Assembly: GCA_029204225.1 (NCBI GenBank)
Contig: CM055113.1
Location: forward strand, 3,675,194 to 3,735,193
Length of the DNA: 60,000 nt
Reading direction: 5' to 3'
Source of the DNA: Diphasiastrum complanatum
Taxonomy: Eukaryota > Streptophyta > Lycopodiopsida > Lycopodiales > Lycopodiaceae
Notes under the pieces: model-generated
What the model was told of the DNA's origin: nothing
The model's database searches: none
The model's input: only the letters and a program-made list of their open reading frames with translations
Shown: one piece after another, positions 1 to 11,161 of the stretch
How positions within the stretch are numbered: the stretch's first letter is position 1
Layout: every line of letters starts with the position of its first letter
Translations under genes and position numbers: made by a program

Positions 1-75
1 TGGAACGTCAGCATGAAAGCATTGGCAAAGTGGTTGTACTTGGTTCATTGACTGAACCCATAACAGACTTTCAGC
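1..75 (+). repeat. left arm of a long-range inverted repeat
   Basis: These bases match the reverse complement of 23792-23866 at 74 of 75 positions by eye. The homology runs off the left edge, so the true arm is longer. In the right copy the same sequence lies just downstream of a candidate exon, in what reads as an intron. The left copy is therefore probably the intron end of a duplicated gene lying outside the window. Confidence 0.85.
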
Positions 76-1129
76 TCAGGGGCGTGTTTAGTAGATTCTG
101 AATGACCATTGTTGGTTCTGTTATAGAAGATAGAGGAATAGATAACGGGGGCCATGTTGGTGTTAAAGCTCTGTCTCCGAGACAGATTCCTCATTTCAAT
201 AAGCTATGGTCTGCTGCAGTCCAAAATTGAGACAAAATTATCACTAAAAGTCATTACTTCATCAATGTTGAGCCTGTTGTCCATTGCTAGCAGAGGAGCA
301 AACTCTCACACTTCAGTTGAAAGGTAACAACTTTTTGGATCACTGGCCAATATGAGCATTTCTCTTGCTTGCAAATGGTCGCTACCTGAGAGAGCACACC
401 TGAGCGCACTGTTGAGGCAAAATACCTTTGTTGATTTCTACCGCACTTGAGCGCACTTATAATGATAGTCAAGAAGCCAATTCTATGGCAGCGATCAAGC
501 TGCACTTTTGAGATAGAAATCATTGCTATGAAGCACCATTTTCTCAGTTGCTAATCCCATTTCTTGAGGTGCAACATCTCTGTTGCCAGTTGAAGTTATG
601 AAGCGACTTCTCTCTGTTGAACATCACTCTTTTAAAAGCAGAATGACAGTTCATTGAGCCCACTTCATCGCTACATACAGCTCATTCCCTGAGCGGAATT
701 TGATTGCCAAGACGTTAGAAGACAGTCTTTGTGGCAGTGTGAAGTTTGAGATGGATGCTACAGGAGAATGTTTTGGAGCTACAATGCAGGCCATACCTCT
801 GTTATAGGTGTATCAAGAACTCAATCAGACCCAAACTTTTGAAGTGTCATAGCATGCTGATCTCAAAAAGAGATAGCTTGGAAGAATAAACAAGTCCGAT
901 TGTGATGAGTTTAGAGAGAGATCGCAGTCTGATCTCAAAATCCAATATTCGCTAAGAGACAATGAAACAAATAGGCACGAAGCGCTTTCAAAACCTCGAT
1001 AGTTCGTGAAAAGAGCACAACCATATCAGATCTGTCGTTGATATCTGAAGAGAGTGTAGTCTGCCGGTGGATAAGTCTCTCATGTTAAAATAGATATTCC
1101 AGGTAGATAATTAGTTGGGTCCCCAACTG
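76..1129. other. unassigned DNA
   Basis: I see no credible coding region. Open frames are short and lack recognisable domains. Base composition is unremarkable. Part of this stretch may be the 5' portion of the degraded LTR that ends near 1319. Confidence 0.5.
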
Positions 1130-1237
1130 TCGTGTCTATGTTGCGTGTTTCCCAAACGTTCTGTACCTCGACTCATATGTAACGGGCTTATGCCCTGCTA
1201 TTCCATCAGTTCAATACATTCACTGTTGTAGTTAAGA

Positions 1238-1273
<36 letters not shown>

Positions 1274-1332
1274 AAAACATGAGATTCTGTAATCTATTGT
1301 AAACTCTGAGAATGTAATATGGTATTAGAGCC
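1130..1332 (+). mobile_element. degraded copia LTR end with primer-binding site relic
   Basis: The sequence ends with tggtattagagcc at 1320-1332. This is one base away from the initiator tRNA-Met primer site (tggtatcagagcc) that follows the other LTRs in this window. The preceding 190 bases have the feel of a copia U5, with a TC-rich tract and a short AT-rich tail. The LTR start is not resolved and no gag is recognisable downstream, so this is an old relic. The call rests mainly on the primer-site match. Confidence 0.5.
1238..1273 (+). repeat. (TC)n microsatellite
   Basis: About 36 bases of nearly pure ct dinucleotides with one a interruption at 1261. It lies inside the probable LTR relic. 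The purine strand here is the minus strand, opposite to the GA tracts at 25-39 kb. Confidence 0.9.
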
Positions 1333-2583
1333 TATCCCAATCTGACGCACTCCACCTAACGTGCTTTGACATAGTTCCTAATGTGATGTGATGCTCAGAT
1401 CGAAGAAGTTGTGTTGCTGGCAATATGTTGATGGATGAAGGGCAGCGTGGAAAATGCACGCAAATCTCTAACGATTGAAAGTAGATTGGTTGGTAGTGCA
1501 TGAAGGCTTATTAAAGGCGCCCTCATGTAGCGATGGATGAGCGATGAGGGCCATAGTGGATAAATGGTAGACCTGTTGTTGTCAGTCGTGTGTAGACCAT
1601 CGTGAAACGTATTCCTTCCTGTGCCTGTACATGGAGAAGCGATTTGCCTATAACAAGATGCAGAAACACCATCCCTCCTTGACTGAACTGGCAAACCAAC
1701 TGGGCATGCATTGTGTGAGGCTCGACCATTTGGGAGGTTGATCCGATGCTGACACCGGAACATTTTCAGGTGCTATGAGAAATTGATATCTCTTGATGCT
1801 ACTTGCTGGAAAATGAAACAATATAATAGCAATCTTTCAAGAGTCTTGAATTCCTTCAACGACCATTCGAATGTTCGTGAATGCTTCTTGGTTTCCAAGG
1901 GGAGGCTCGAACCTGGGACCAAAGAATAGTTCATAGATATCAGAGGATGAGAAGCGCGATGGAGCATTAAAGAAAGCCTTGTGTGGAGGCGCCTGAAAAC
2001 CAGTAATAATACTCCTTGAAAGTAAGAGCATGTGAAATTAAGTGACACATTGAGAAGCTTCACACCTTCAATAAGAAAGGAACAGACCCATAAATTGGAC
2101 CATGCCTTTAATTGTTCATTTTGGCCTTTAATAGTTCTGAAAAATGAAAACACATGGACATCACTAATTCATTAAGAGGCCTATGGTACAAGACCTCCTA
2201 GCCAAATATTAGCTCTAAGGGTCTGAACATCCGAAGATGATTACACATCATTGTGTATACAGTTCATTAACATTCGTTAGATAGCTCCATAGTCACAATG
2301 TCGTAGATAGCTTGATAACTCCACTTTTCTAGCATCTTAGACAGTGACTTAAATATTTCAGGTGATGCTTTGTTAGATAACTACTTAGATAGAGTAGAAT
2401 CAACAAGGAGTTCTTGAACTGTAACCAGGGACTGCTCCAAAAGGATCGACAAACTCCGAATGCTCTTACAAGATCCCAAGAATTTGGATTACCACAACAA
2501 AGTATTGTAACATTCCATCAATTTCCATTACATGTGATTCCAAAACAAAAGTAACATGTCATTTCAAAACAACAGTACATATC
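1333..2583. other. unassigned DNA, no supported gene
   Basis: Minus-strand open frames near 1395-2153 have no recognisable domain and overlap one another. A ggttcgagcc-like word near 1908-1918 resembles a tRNA or SINE B box on the minus strand, but no matching A box is present. I see nothing else to report. Confidence 0.5.
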
Positions 2584-2823
2584 ATGCCAAAATTTAATCC
2601 GCACTACATAGCATTACATAGCAATCGCATAATATTAAGGGACGGATTTCGTTACCATTGGGTCGAAAAATCAGAATTTTTCGATACCAGATTGACTCTG
2701 AAAATTCGTGATTTTTCGATATCCAAATTCAAAAAAAATTTGATCTTCAAAATCAGACATCCACCTAGTGATGCCAAAATTTAATCTGCACTACATAGCA
2801 TTATATAGCAATCATATAATATT
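2584..2823 (+). repeat. pair of ~52-bp direct repeats flanking ~135 bp
   Basis: The segment gccaaaatttaat... at 2584-2636 recurs with a few substitutions at 2772-2823, ending about 10 bases before the LTR of element D. The DNA between them contains an imperfect gtcgaaaaatc / atttttcgat inverted motif. It could be a small tandem duplication or the footprint of a small element. I cannot decide between these. Confidence 0.7.
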
Positions 2824-2833
2824 TACAGTATGG

Positions 2834-3515
2834 TGTTAAAAATCCACAATTCTAGCTTGACTAGTTTTGGTCATATGACTTGTAAATAGTTAGATGGTCA
2901 TGATGTGGCTTGTCACACGTGCCAAATGATTTAGGATTCCATTCATAAGGATGTTCTCAAGTAGACCTAAGTGTTAGAACCTTTGGAATGAGTCCAAATT
3001 ATGCTTAGATACAAAAGAGAAAAAATAGGAGCTATTTTTGGTAACTTTTGCATTGTTGAGGGATCTCCAAGATTCCAACCCTAACTTGATAGGGATGAAA
3101 GATCCACCAAAATTAGCATTAGCGATAGGTTTAGGGCTACTCATACCTGCCCAAAACCGTGATGGATCATGTATATATAGGTGATGATATCTCACCAAAA
3201 TAAATCAAGCAATTTCATGATTTTTCTCTCATAATGGTGCAATTACTCTCTATGTTCATAATTGTTTGAGTTCTTGTGATTACTAATGATTATAGAATTG
3301 AATGTAGGTCTGGTGTACAGTACTCAGACTATGGGAGGCTGTACTTTCACACGTGTGAAGGCTTCTTGAAAAATTTGGGCCATTTAGTGAGGTTCAAACT
3401 TAGATTTTTGATGGATTTTGATGGTTCAACTTGTGCCAATCTTATGAGATCATAATCTATTGTTTCCATCATCATTTTAAGTGTTTTAGGATCCTTATTT
3501 GCTTTAATTTTTACA
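2834..3515 (+). mobile_element. 5' LTR of copia element D (682 bp)
   Basis: It begins TGTTAAAAA and ends TTTTTACA, giving near-complementary TG...CA termini. It is followed directly by a tRNA-iMet primer site. It contains the palindrome ttcacacgtgtgaa at 3346-3359, shared with other LTRs in the window. Its last ~245 bases are closely matched by 23495-23741 on the minus strand (element E). No 3' LTR exists because the element is cut at ~4792, so no target-site duplication can be tested. The five bases before the LTR are tatgg. Confidence 0.85.
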
Positions 3516-3528
3516 TGGTATCAGAGTC
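3516..3528 (+). promoter_or_regulatory. primer-binding site of element D
   Basis: The sequence tggtatcagagtc abuts the LTR end. It is complementary to the 3' end of plant initiator tRNA-Met, the usual copia primer. Confidence 0.85.
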
Positions 3529-4325
3529 TAAAGGCTGAAATGAGCTAAATCCTTGGTTTTCATTCAATTTGATCACAATTTTTTATCTAAATCTTGTGTA
3601 AATTGGATCTTAGCATCTAGCATTGATTCTAGAACTCAAAGTGAGTCAAATACATTGGAGATTGGTGTTGTGTGACTTTATTTGCATGTGTTTAGGTGTC
3701 TAAAACCAGAGGCAAAGTTGAATTCAATTCACATTACCAAGATAGCAAGTTTTGCTTGCTCCAAGCATTGATTTCTAAGCGAGTTTTGGAGGTGATTTCA
3801 TAGAGGAGGCTTTCTAGCATTCAAGGAGAGGGAAGATTAGAGTTTTGGGGACTCTTCAAGGCTGTTCTAAGGTGTAGAGGACACCTCCTAAAGTGATTTA
3901 GGTTCAGTCCAACCATTGCTTGACTTATGCACCAAATTAGATCAATTTTTCATCAATTTTGATCAATTTTTGCTTGTGATTGGATAGTAGATTGTGTTGC
4001 ATCCTCATTAAGTTCCATTTAGATCTTTTACAAGTGATTTTGAAGTATATTAAGGAGCTGAAAATCATTCTTGATCAGATCATTTGGAAGCTTTTATGTT
4101 CTTTATAGAAAGAGGGGCAATTCTACTAGTATTGTCTACTTCAATCAAGCAAGTGAATTGTTTATAGTATTCTATGATTTGATTTTGTTAGAGATCATTC
4201 TTAGATCTTTATAGGAAGTCTATTACTGATCTTTTCAGGTCCCTAAGAAGTGGGATAAGGTAGATCTTCAATCAAATCAATAGAAGTAACCTTCATTTGT
4301 GTCAAGTCCTTGATTAGGAGACTAG
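3529..4325 (+). other. untranslated leader of element D
   Basis: Non-coding leader of about 800 bp between primer site and gag start. It is closely matched by the leader of element E (22687-23481, reverse orientation), which is almost the same length. No open frame of note. Confidence 0.75.
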
Positions 4326-4792
4326 ATGGCATCTATAAATGCATATCTTTTGGATACTAATGAAAGGCTCAACAAAACTAACTATTCCATATGGAAAGTT
4401 AGAATGGAATCCATCATGATCATGCAAGATCTGATGAAAATTGTAAATGGTAAGGAGGATGAACCTATTCATCCTCAAGAAAAAGCCAAATACATCAAGA
4501 GGTGCAATGTTGCACTACATTGCATAAAAATGAATGTTGCAAATGAACTCTTAAGAGAGGTAGGAGATTGCACTTTGGCTCAAGATGCTTGGGAGACTTT
4601 GCAAAAGGTCTATGAATCCAAGAACCAAACTAGAATGTTAGCTTTGAAGAATCAAATCTATAGAAACTATCCTAAGAGTAAAGGAATTGAACAAAGAGCT
4701 AGCCTTCATAGGTGATCCTATCAAGGATGAAGAGCTTGTTCAACTCATATTGAATGGACTAAGCTTTGAATTTGACAATTTGGTTCAGGGAG
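4326..4792 (+). pseudogene. truncated copia gag (element D)
   Basis: The frame opens with MASINAYLLDTNERLNKTNY and continues through the NYSIWKVRMES motif typical of plant copia Gag N-terminal regions (the UBN2/DUF4219 type). It runs 129 codons to a stop at 4715. The normal reading then resumes in another frame (ELAFIGDPIKDEELVQLILN), so a frameshift near codon 118 breaks gag. Homology stops at about 4792, where gypsy sequence in the opposite orientation begins. Zinc knuckle, protease, integrase and reverse transcriptase are all missing. Element E carries the same frameshifted segment, so the lesion predates the split of the two copies. Confidence 0.85.
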
Positions 4793-6905
4793 TTTCTGAA
4801 ATTGGCCACTCAATCACAATCTTGATTTTATCCTCATCAATCTTGTGATCTTATGACCAAGATAAAGCAACTCTTGCTTAAGTAATTCACACTTGGACTC
4901 TTTAGCGTAGAGTAACTCCTGACGGAGCTTCATCAAGACAATTTTTAAGTGTTCTACAAGTTCCACCAAGGATTCACTGTAAACGAGAATGTTGTCTAAG
5001 AATATTACCACAAGTATGGACGAAATAAATTGTTTATCATTTGCTGGAACATTGCTAGAGCATTCGATAATTCAAATGGCAACAGTAGAAATTCATAATG
5101 ACCAAATCTAGAACGAAATCCTGTCTTTTGGATATCTTTTGACTTAATTCTTATTTGAGGGTGCCCTGTCTTGAGATCTATCTTGGTGAAATATCGAGCT
5201 CCACCCAAGCAATCTACAAGGTCATCCATCCTGAGTAATGGATATTTATTCTTTATAGTCACTTTATTAAGGCCCTTGTAATCCACACACATCTAGAAAC
5301 CTCCATCTTTCTTCACTTTAAGAAGAACAAGAGCGCCCCAAGGTGATTTACTAGGTTGTATATGTCCCATCCTTAGATAGTTTTCTATTTGATTTGTAAT
5401 CTTTGTCTCCTCTTTCTAAGAGAACCTATAAGGTTGTCTAGAGATAGGTTGACTTTCTAGAATTAACTCAAACATGTGGTTTACTGACCTAGACGGTGGT
5501 AAACCATGAGGTAATTCAGATGGAAAAACATCCCTAAATTCATTTATGATCTGTTCTTTCACTGCTTGTTCATGATCTAAATTAACTGAGTTAAGAATTG
5601 CTGAGAATTCACAACGATTTAGATTCATTTCAGGAACATCCACAACTGGAATAGCATAAATTGAAAGAACTTCATACTCAGAAAAATCCAATGCTTCCAT
5701 TTTATTAACTATAGAAATTTGATCCAACGGACGTACAAAATTACTACCAAATAATGTAACTACCTTATCACCCTCCTTGAAAGTGAGAACATGCTTCTTC
5801 TCAAAATCAATTAACAGAGAAGGTGATTTACTGAATAACCATTCGTAACCTAAGATCAAATCAGTACGAGCTAGGTCTAAAACATGAAAATTAACTAATT
5901 TTGTGTGTCCTTGCACCAAAACTAGGAGCTTCAAAACTTTTACGTTCCAAGTCTCCAACTCTGCTCCTGAAGCTAGATAAACTTTATATCTATGATTGTT
6001 GGCTTCAGTTTCCAAGCTGAGTTTCTACACAAGACAAGAATTAATAGAATTATGAGTTGAACCACTGTCCAATAAAATACTCACTTCTTGATCTTTAACT
6101 GTGCCAATTAAACAAAAAAGTTCATTAGGCAAGAAAGAAGTAGTACTAAAAGAACATTCACACTCACAATCAGTCAGATTAATTTCCAAAGTCTTACCAT
6201 TGCCTCCTGGAATTTCAATCATGTGAGCAGACCCTTTCTTCCTTTCTGGACAAAATTTTATCATATGTCCAAGCTTCTTACAGACAAAAAAGAGGTTCTC
6301 TCTTTTAGCCTTTTCTCGGGACATAGATTTCTTGAATCTCTTTCTCTTCGGCTTCCTGGGTTCCGATGCTGCTTGTTCTAATTAGTCAAAATATTTTGCT
6401 TGGTCTGGACTGCACTTCTTAACCTTCCTGGTTTTCAAAGTGCTTGGAATTTGTGCAAATTGTTTCATGGATGCCACCATTGTACCACTATAAGGGAAGC
6501 TCCTTAGATCCTGCTTACAAATCCTAAACACAAAAGGATAACACACTGTGGAATCATATGCTTTTGCAATTCGAAACGCATTCTCGAGGCTTTGAAGCAC
6601 ATTTCGCTTGCATTCGTTCTGATAGTTGGCTGGCAAACCTAGGACAAACTGCCATAATGCCAACTTCGCATCGAATGATGGAACCCTATTCCATAGGTCC
6701 ATGAATTCCTGGATATAAGAGTCTAAACTCTTTGTACCCATCTTGTAGTTCACGAACTTTAGGTAGTAGTCCACGTCATCAACAACTACGAAAGTTGTTT
6801 TGAAAACTTCCGCAAACGCATCCCAAGTAGTTGGCTTCATCAATACATCTCGCCACCACGATGACGCCTTGCCGCATAAAGCTCAGTACAGAGGGAGATG
6901 ATTTG
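4793..6905 (-). pseudogene. Ty3/gypsy gag-protease-RT fragment, dead
   Basis: Read on the minus strand, pieces appear in gypsy order. Gag comes first (6905-6382), with WDAFAEVFKTTF and a YIQEFMDLWN-like motif. A zinc knuckle follows near 6280, with its first cysteine replaced by phenylalanine. A retropepsin motif LLDSGSTHNS lies at about 6070. Next is the protease-RT linker (6015-5416), then the RT palm with [14 protein letters not shown] (about 5190) and FLDNILVYS (about 5000). The second catalytic aspartate of the usual FLDDILVYS box is asparagine. Several frame changes and stops separate the pieces. The 5' part of gag, the RNase H, the integrase and both LTRs are absent. The right-hand neighbour is AT-rich DNA and the left-hand neighbour is truncated element D. 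Confidence 0.85.
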
Positions 6906-6922
6906 ATGGCAGCTTCATTCTC

Positions 6923-7050
6923 ATAACGACAATGTTCTAAAAAGTATTATATTAAAGTGTACTCACAATGCACTTGATTGATAAAATATAACGACAATGT
7001 TTTAAAAAATATTATAAAGTGTACTCACAATGTACTTGATAGATAAAACA
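6923..7050 (+). repeat. 65-bp tandem duplication
   Basis: The unit beginning ataacgacaatgtt at 6923 is repeated at 6988 with small gaps and substitutions. The shared core includes aaagtgtactcacaatg and acttgat.gataaaa. It is AT-rich and non-coding. Confidence 0.75.
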
Positions 7051-7216
7051 AATAAGCCAACAACTTAAGTAGTGTAACATAATAAAGATCAATCTTTTAT
7101 ATATGGGAAAGGTAATAAGTAGACTATTAGTGAGGGGATACTACGTAATCAATACCATGGATGTAGTGGGACGTTTTGCTGCATATACGTTTCAGATATA
7201 ATGTATCTAAAGATGA

Positions 7217-7630
7217 AATAAAGCCATTGAAAAATAATTTAACATTAGAAACGATTTTCTTACCCGAAAATCTAGTACTAACTTTTGGAGCCAATTAAAC
7301 AATATGAAGCCAAAAACAAAATTAAAAAACCCGAAAAATGATTTTTTGGGATAATCTCTAAACCGTGCATCTATGATACATACATTAGTAGATAACTATA
7401 TATTATAACTATAATCATAGTTGTCATAATAAAGCCATTGAAAAATATTTAAACATTAGAAACGATTTTTTCACCCTAAAATTGAGTACTAACTCTTGGA
7501 GCCATTTGAACATTATGAAGCCAAAAGCAAAATTATATAACCCAAAAAATGATTTTTTGGAGTAATCTCTAAACTATGATACATACATTAGTACATAACT
7601 ATATATTATAACTATAATCATAGTTGTCAT
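7217..7630 (+). repeat. ~207-bp tandem duplication
   Basis: Unit 1 (7217-7427) and unit 2 (7428-7630) both begin aataaagccattgaaaaat and end aatcatagttgtcat. They differ by scattered substitutions and an ~8-base length difference. The units are AT-rich with no coding potential. Nothing in them identifies a mobile element. Confidence 0.85.
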
Positions 7631-7898
7631 GCACATTCCGAAATGCGCCCTGGTCTCGAAACGTGACCTTGGAACACAATCTGTTTTTTTAAATATGGGT
7701 GTCAAAAAACTCATTTTGGGATGGGGGGCTTGATAGTAATTTATGTAAATTTTTTTATTTACTGCAGGAGCCTAAAGATCCTTGATAATATGTATGTATT
7801 GATGGTTGACTGAGTTCCAATGAATTAATTCATTGAGTCACTGATTTAGGGTTTAGGGTGTCTATGCTCATCACACTGTCATGACCGTGTTATGTGGA
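7631..7898. other. unassigned DNA flanking element B
   Basis: No gene or repeat recognised. It contains a short G run (atggggggctt) and ends with the target site of element B. Confidence 0.5.
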
Positions 7899-7903
7899 GG
7901 GTT
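7899..7903. repeat. target-site duplication of element B, left
   Basis: The pentamer gggtt precedes the left LTR of element B and recurs at 17270-17274 directly after its right LTR. Confidence 0.85.
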
Positions 7904-8737
7904 TGTGCAAAAAGTAAAAAAAGAGGACCAAGAGTGGATCCTAATCTGATCCTCAAGAGGGATTGGTTGTCAGATTACTTGATCTTTCAATCTACTTGAG
8001 ATTAAGATCAATCTAGATCAATTCTAGACACAAAATCCTAACAAGAACAATCATTAATTGAAGGTAGGTGTACTTTCTGGTTTCACACGTGTGAAACACT
8101 GTCTGAGTACGAACTCCAACCTAAAAATCAAGTACACATTGATAGAACCTCAAAACAATCAAAACAAATGTAGACAAATGGAGAGAATCACTCAAAATTG
8201 CTTCCAAAACCAAGATTGGTGTCTCACAATGATTATGGCCAAATGTGGCTCTATATATACAATAAGTGGGAGCTCGTGGTACTGATCATCCCACTGATCC
8301 CACATGTGTGAAGGTGCTTTGTCATATGATGATTCATCATGCAAAACTGACACTTAGACAAAACCTTCTATTTTGAGCACTTTTGGTCCATCTTCCCTCT
8401 ATATGGAGATCTACTTGGAAATCTTCTAGAATTCAAAATTTGCCTACTTCAGCTTATTCCACCCATGTGAACTGTCCTCTACACATGAGATATGACACCT
8501 AACCAAAATATTTGGCTCATGCAATCAATAGATTGATGCCATGTGTCATATATCTAGAAAACTAGTTTTTGGCCTTTTTAGCCACTAGAACTTGAATTAA
8601 ATCATATGTACAACCTATATGATTATGGTACATGACAAGTACACTATTTTCACACGTGGGAACAGGCTCCACACATGTGTGTTTATCTATATACAAGATT
8701 TTTGGCCTCTACCAAGCTTATTTTTGCATTTTTCACA
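7904..8737 (-). repeat. 3' LTR of element B
   Basis: On the plus strand it begins tgtgcaaaaag and ends tttttcaca. It carries ttcacacgtgtgaa at 8082-8095 and further cacatgtgtg/cacacgtggg words near 8304, 8651 and 8674. Compared with the other LTR, I count about 25 substitutions, mostly transitions, left of ~8490. I count only one from there to 8737. Confidence 0.9.
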
Positions 8738-10556
8738 CTCCTCAAAAATCTAGCTTGGTAAATCTAGCTTGATGGAAAACATGATGATGTTGAAGTTGAC
8801 TTCATGGGCTGAATTGGTCTTTGCTGGTTCAAAAGGTGTGAAGATCAGCCAATGAGGTTGATGTTGATCTGAAATCACCATATCCATGATAGTGCTTCTT
8901 TGATGTTGACATCTTTGATGAACTTGAGACCTTGTGACTTTCAAGAGACTAGATTTGAACATCTTCAACAATCTAGAAGGATCTACAAAAGATCTAGCTC
9001 ACAAACCTAAGAATCAATCTTCGCAGTAATGACTAGTCACTTGGAAACTTTGCTTTGATCACTAAGACAAAAGCACACAATCTTTGAATCAAATCACTAA
9101 AAAAATTAGATCCAATCTCCTATTGGACTCATCAAATACCAATGACTCTTTCTTTTGAAAGTTGAAATGGATATGAAAAAGATTTGACACCTAGATTTTC
9201 CTTTTCACTTGACTAGTTCTCTCAACACTTGAGATTCTTGAACAAAAGATGGGGTTTGTTTCAAATACATGAAAATCAAACTTAATCACTTCTTTTGGAC
9301 TCACTCTTGACCCAAATAATCTCACACTTGAGATTTAGAATGAATTTGATTTGATTTGACAACAAACTATACCATCAATTTTTCACAAAGCTTAAAAAAT
9401 TAGACAACTAGAGATTCACAAAGATCTCAAACATGCATGAAAACTCAAATATGGACTCCTCCTCATTCTAGACATCTAATGGGATCTCAAATTGACCCTC
9501 ACACTCTCACAAAGAAAGTTGAATAGAACTAATTTGAGCTTCATACATACCATGTCAAATTTTGCTCAATAAATTGATTCAATCACCCCTATTGGATTCT
9601 ACCAATTACTCTACCTTTAGAGACTTGGAATGAAATTCAAAATCAAAAGTTGTGATTTTTCTCACTAAGATATTGTGCTTCAAAGAGATAATGCCACTTA
9701 GAAAGATTTGATCACATAGGAGAAGATAAATTCTTCACCAATAACAACACATAATGAGCTTCTAGATCTTGCCCTCTACAAAGGAAGGAGCTCTTAGAAA
9801 ATTGGATCTCTCTCTACACATTTGTCATAGACACCTTAATGACTCTTTTCAAACCTTCAAATCACTCAAACAAATTGAGTAGGGTATAACAATGTGACTT
9901 GGATCTCAATCTCTTTTCTAGAACTCTCAACTTAAGCCAATCTATGTCAAATTCTACAAAAATTTGCATAGATGCTCTATATGCACTAGAAACTCTCAAA
10001 GGTTTCACTTGGAGGACAGATCCAAGGATGTTTTCTAGCAAATTGATGCTTCTAAACTTGACCCTATCACTCTTGAAAAAATCTAGAGTGATGGTACAAT
10101 GGATTTCAACCTCTCACCTTGCATATCACTCCTTAATCTATGATTTTTAGCAAAATCTCTCTCAACTTCAACATGCACTCAAAAAATAAAAGATGATCAA
10201 TTAATGCACCTTTTTCAAGCTTCAAATTTAATTTCTTGACTGATCTAATCCAAGAACTAATCAAGGGATTAGATTCTCTATAGAAAATGCTTGATTTTGC
10301 ACCAAAAATCTCTCAAATTGGGTGTGTGAGTCAAATTGTACAAATTTTTGAGTTTTCTCAGTCAAAACCAGAGCTGTACGGCGTCACATGTGTGAAAAGG
10401 GTTCCTACAGCCCACAACAAGATTTGGACCAAAACTTTTGAGGATAGCTATCAAATCCAACTCGCTACACAAAATTTGACTAGTTTTCCAAAAACTGCTG
10501 ATTTTGGCTTTGGTTTGGATTAACCCTATCAATTTCAACAAAACCTCTTGTACTAG
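8738..10556 (-). other. non-coding internal region of element B
   Basis: About 1.8 kb between the PPT complement (ctcctc, 8738-8743) and the primer site. Open frames on both strands are under 90 codons and none resembles a retroelement protein. The region is AT-rich and full of tttgactt/aaatc-like words without clear tandem structure. Confidence 0.75.
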
Positions 10557-10568
10557 GCTCTGATACCA
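10557..10568 (-). promoter_or_regulatory. primer-binding site of element B
   Basis: Plus-strand gctctgatacca is the reverse complement of tggtatcagagc, the initiator tRNA-Met primer site. It abuts the right LTR. Confidence 0.9.
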
Positions 10569-11161
10569 TGTGAAAAAAGTCCAAAAAAAAGGACCAAGAG
10601 TGGATCCTAATCTGATCGTCAAGAGGGATTGGTTGTCAGATTACTTGATCTTTCAATCTACTTGGGATTAAGATCAATCTAGATCAATTCTAGACACAAA
10701 ATCCTAACAAGAACAATCATTAATTGAAGGTAGGTGTACTTTCTGATTTCACACGTGTGAAACACTGTCTGAGTATGGAATCCAACTTGAAAATCAAGTA
10801 CACATTGATAGAACCTCAAAACAATCAAAACAAATGTAGACAAATGGAGAGAATCACTCAAAATTGCTTCCAAAACCAAGATTGGTGTCTCACAGTGATT
10901 ATGGCCAAATGAGGCTCTATATATACAATAAGCGAGAGCTCATGGTACTGATCATCCCTCTGATCCCACATGTGTGAAAGTGCTTTGTCATATGATGATT
11001 CATCATGCAAAACTGACACTTGGACAAAACCTTCTATTTTGAGCACTTTTGGTCCATTTTCTCTCTATATGGAGATCTACTTGGAAATCTTCTAGGATTC
11101 AAAATTCGCCTACTTCAGCTTATTCCACCTGTGTGAGATGTCCTCTACACATGGGATATGA
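10569..11161 (-). repeat. 5' LTR of element B, left segment
   Basis: First 593 bases of the right-hand LTR, cut by element A at the duplicated pentamer tatga (11157-11161). It contains the ttcacacgtgtgaa palindrome at 10748-10761. The LTR resumes at 17028. Confidence 0.9.
11157..11161. repeat. target-site duplication of element A, left
   Basis: The pentamer tatga recurs at 17023-17027. Removing element A and one copy restores an LTR collinear with 7904-8737. Confidence 0.95.

Noticed and set aside
1900-1925. tRNA or SINE B-box-like word (ggttcgagcc on the minus strand)
   Set aside because: No A box at the expected distance, no cloverleaf potential and no poly(A) tail nearby.
10287-10622. 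Overlapping frames of 78-86 codons on both strands next to element B's primer site
   Set aside because: They lie in the 5' leader of element B, run through the primer site and LTR, and resemble no Gag.
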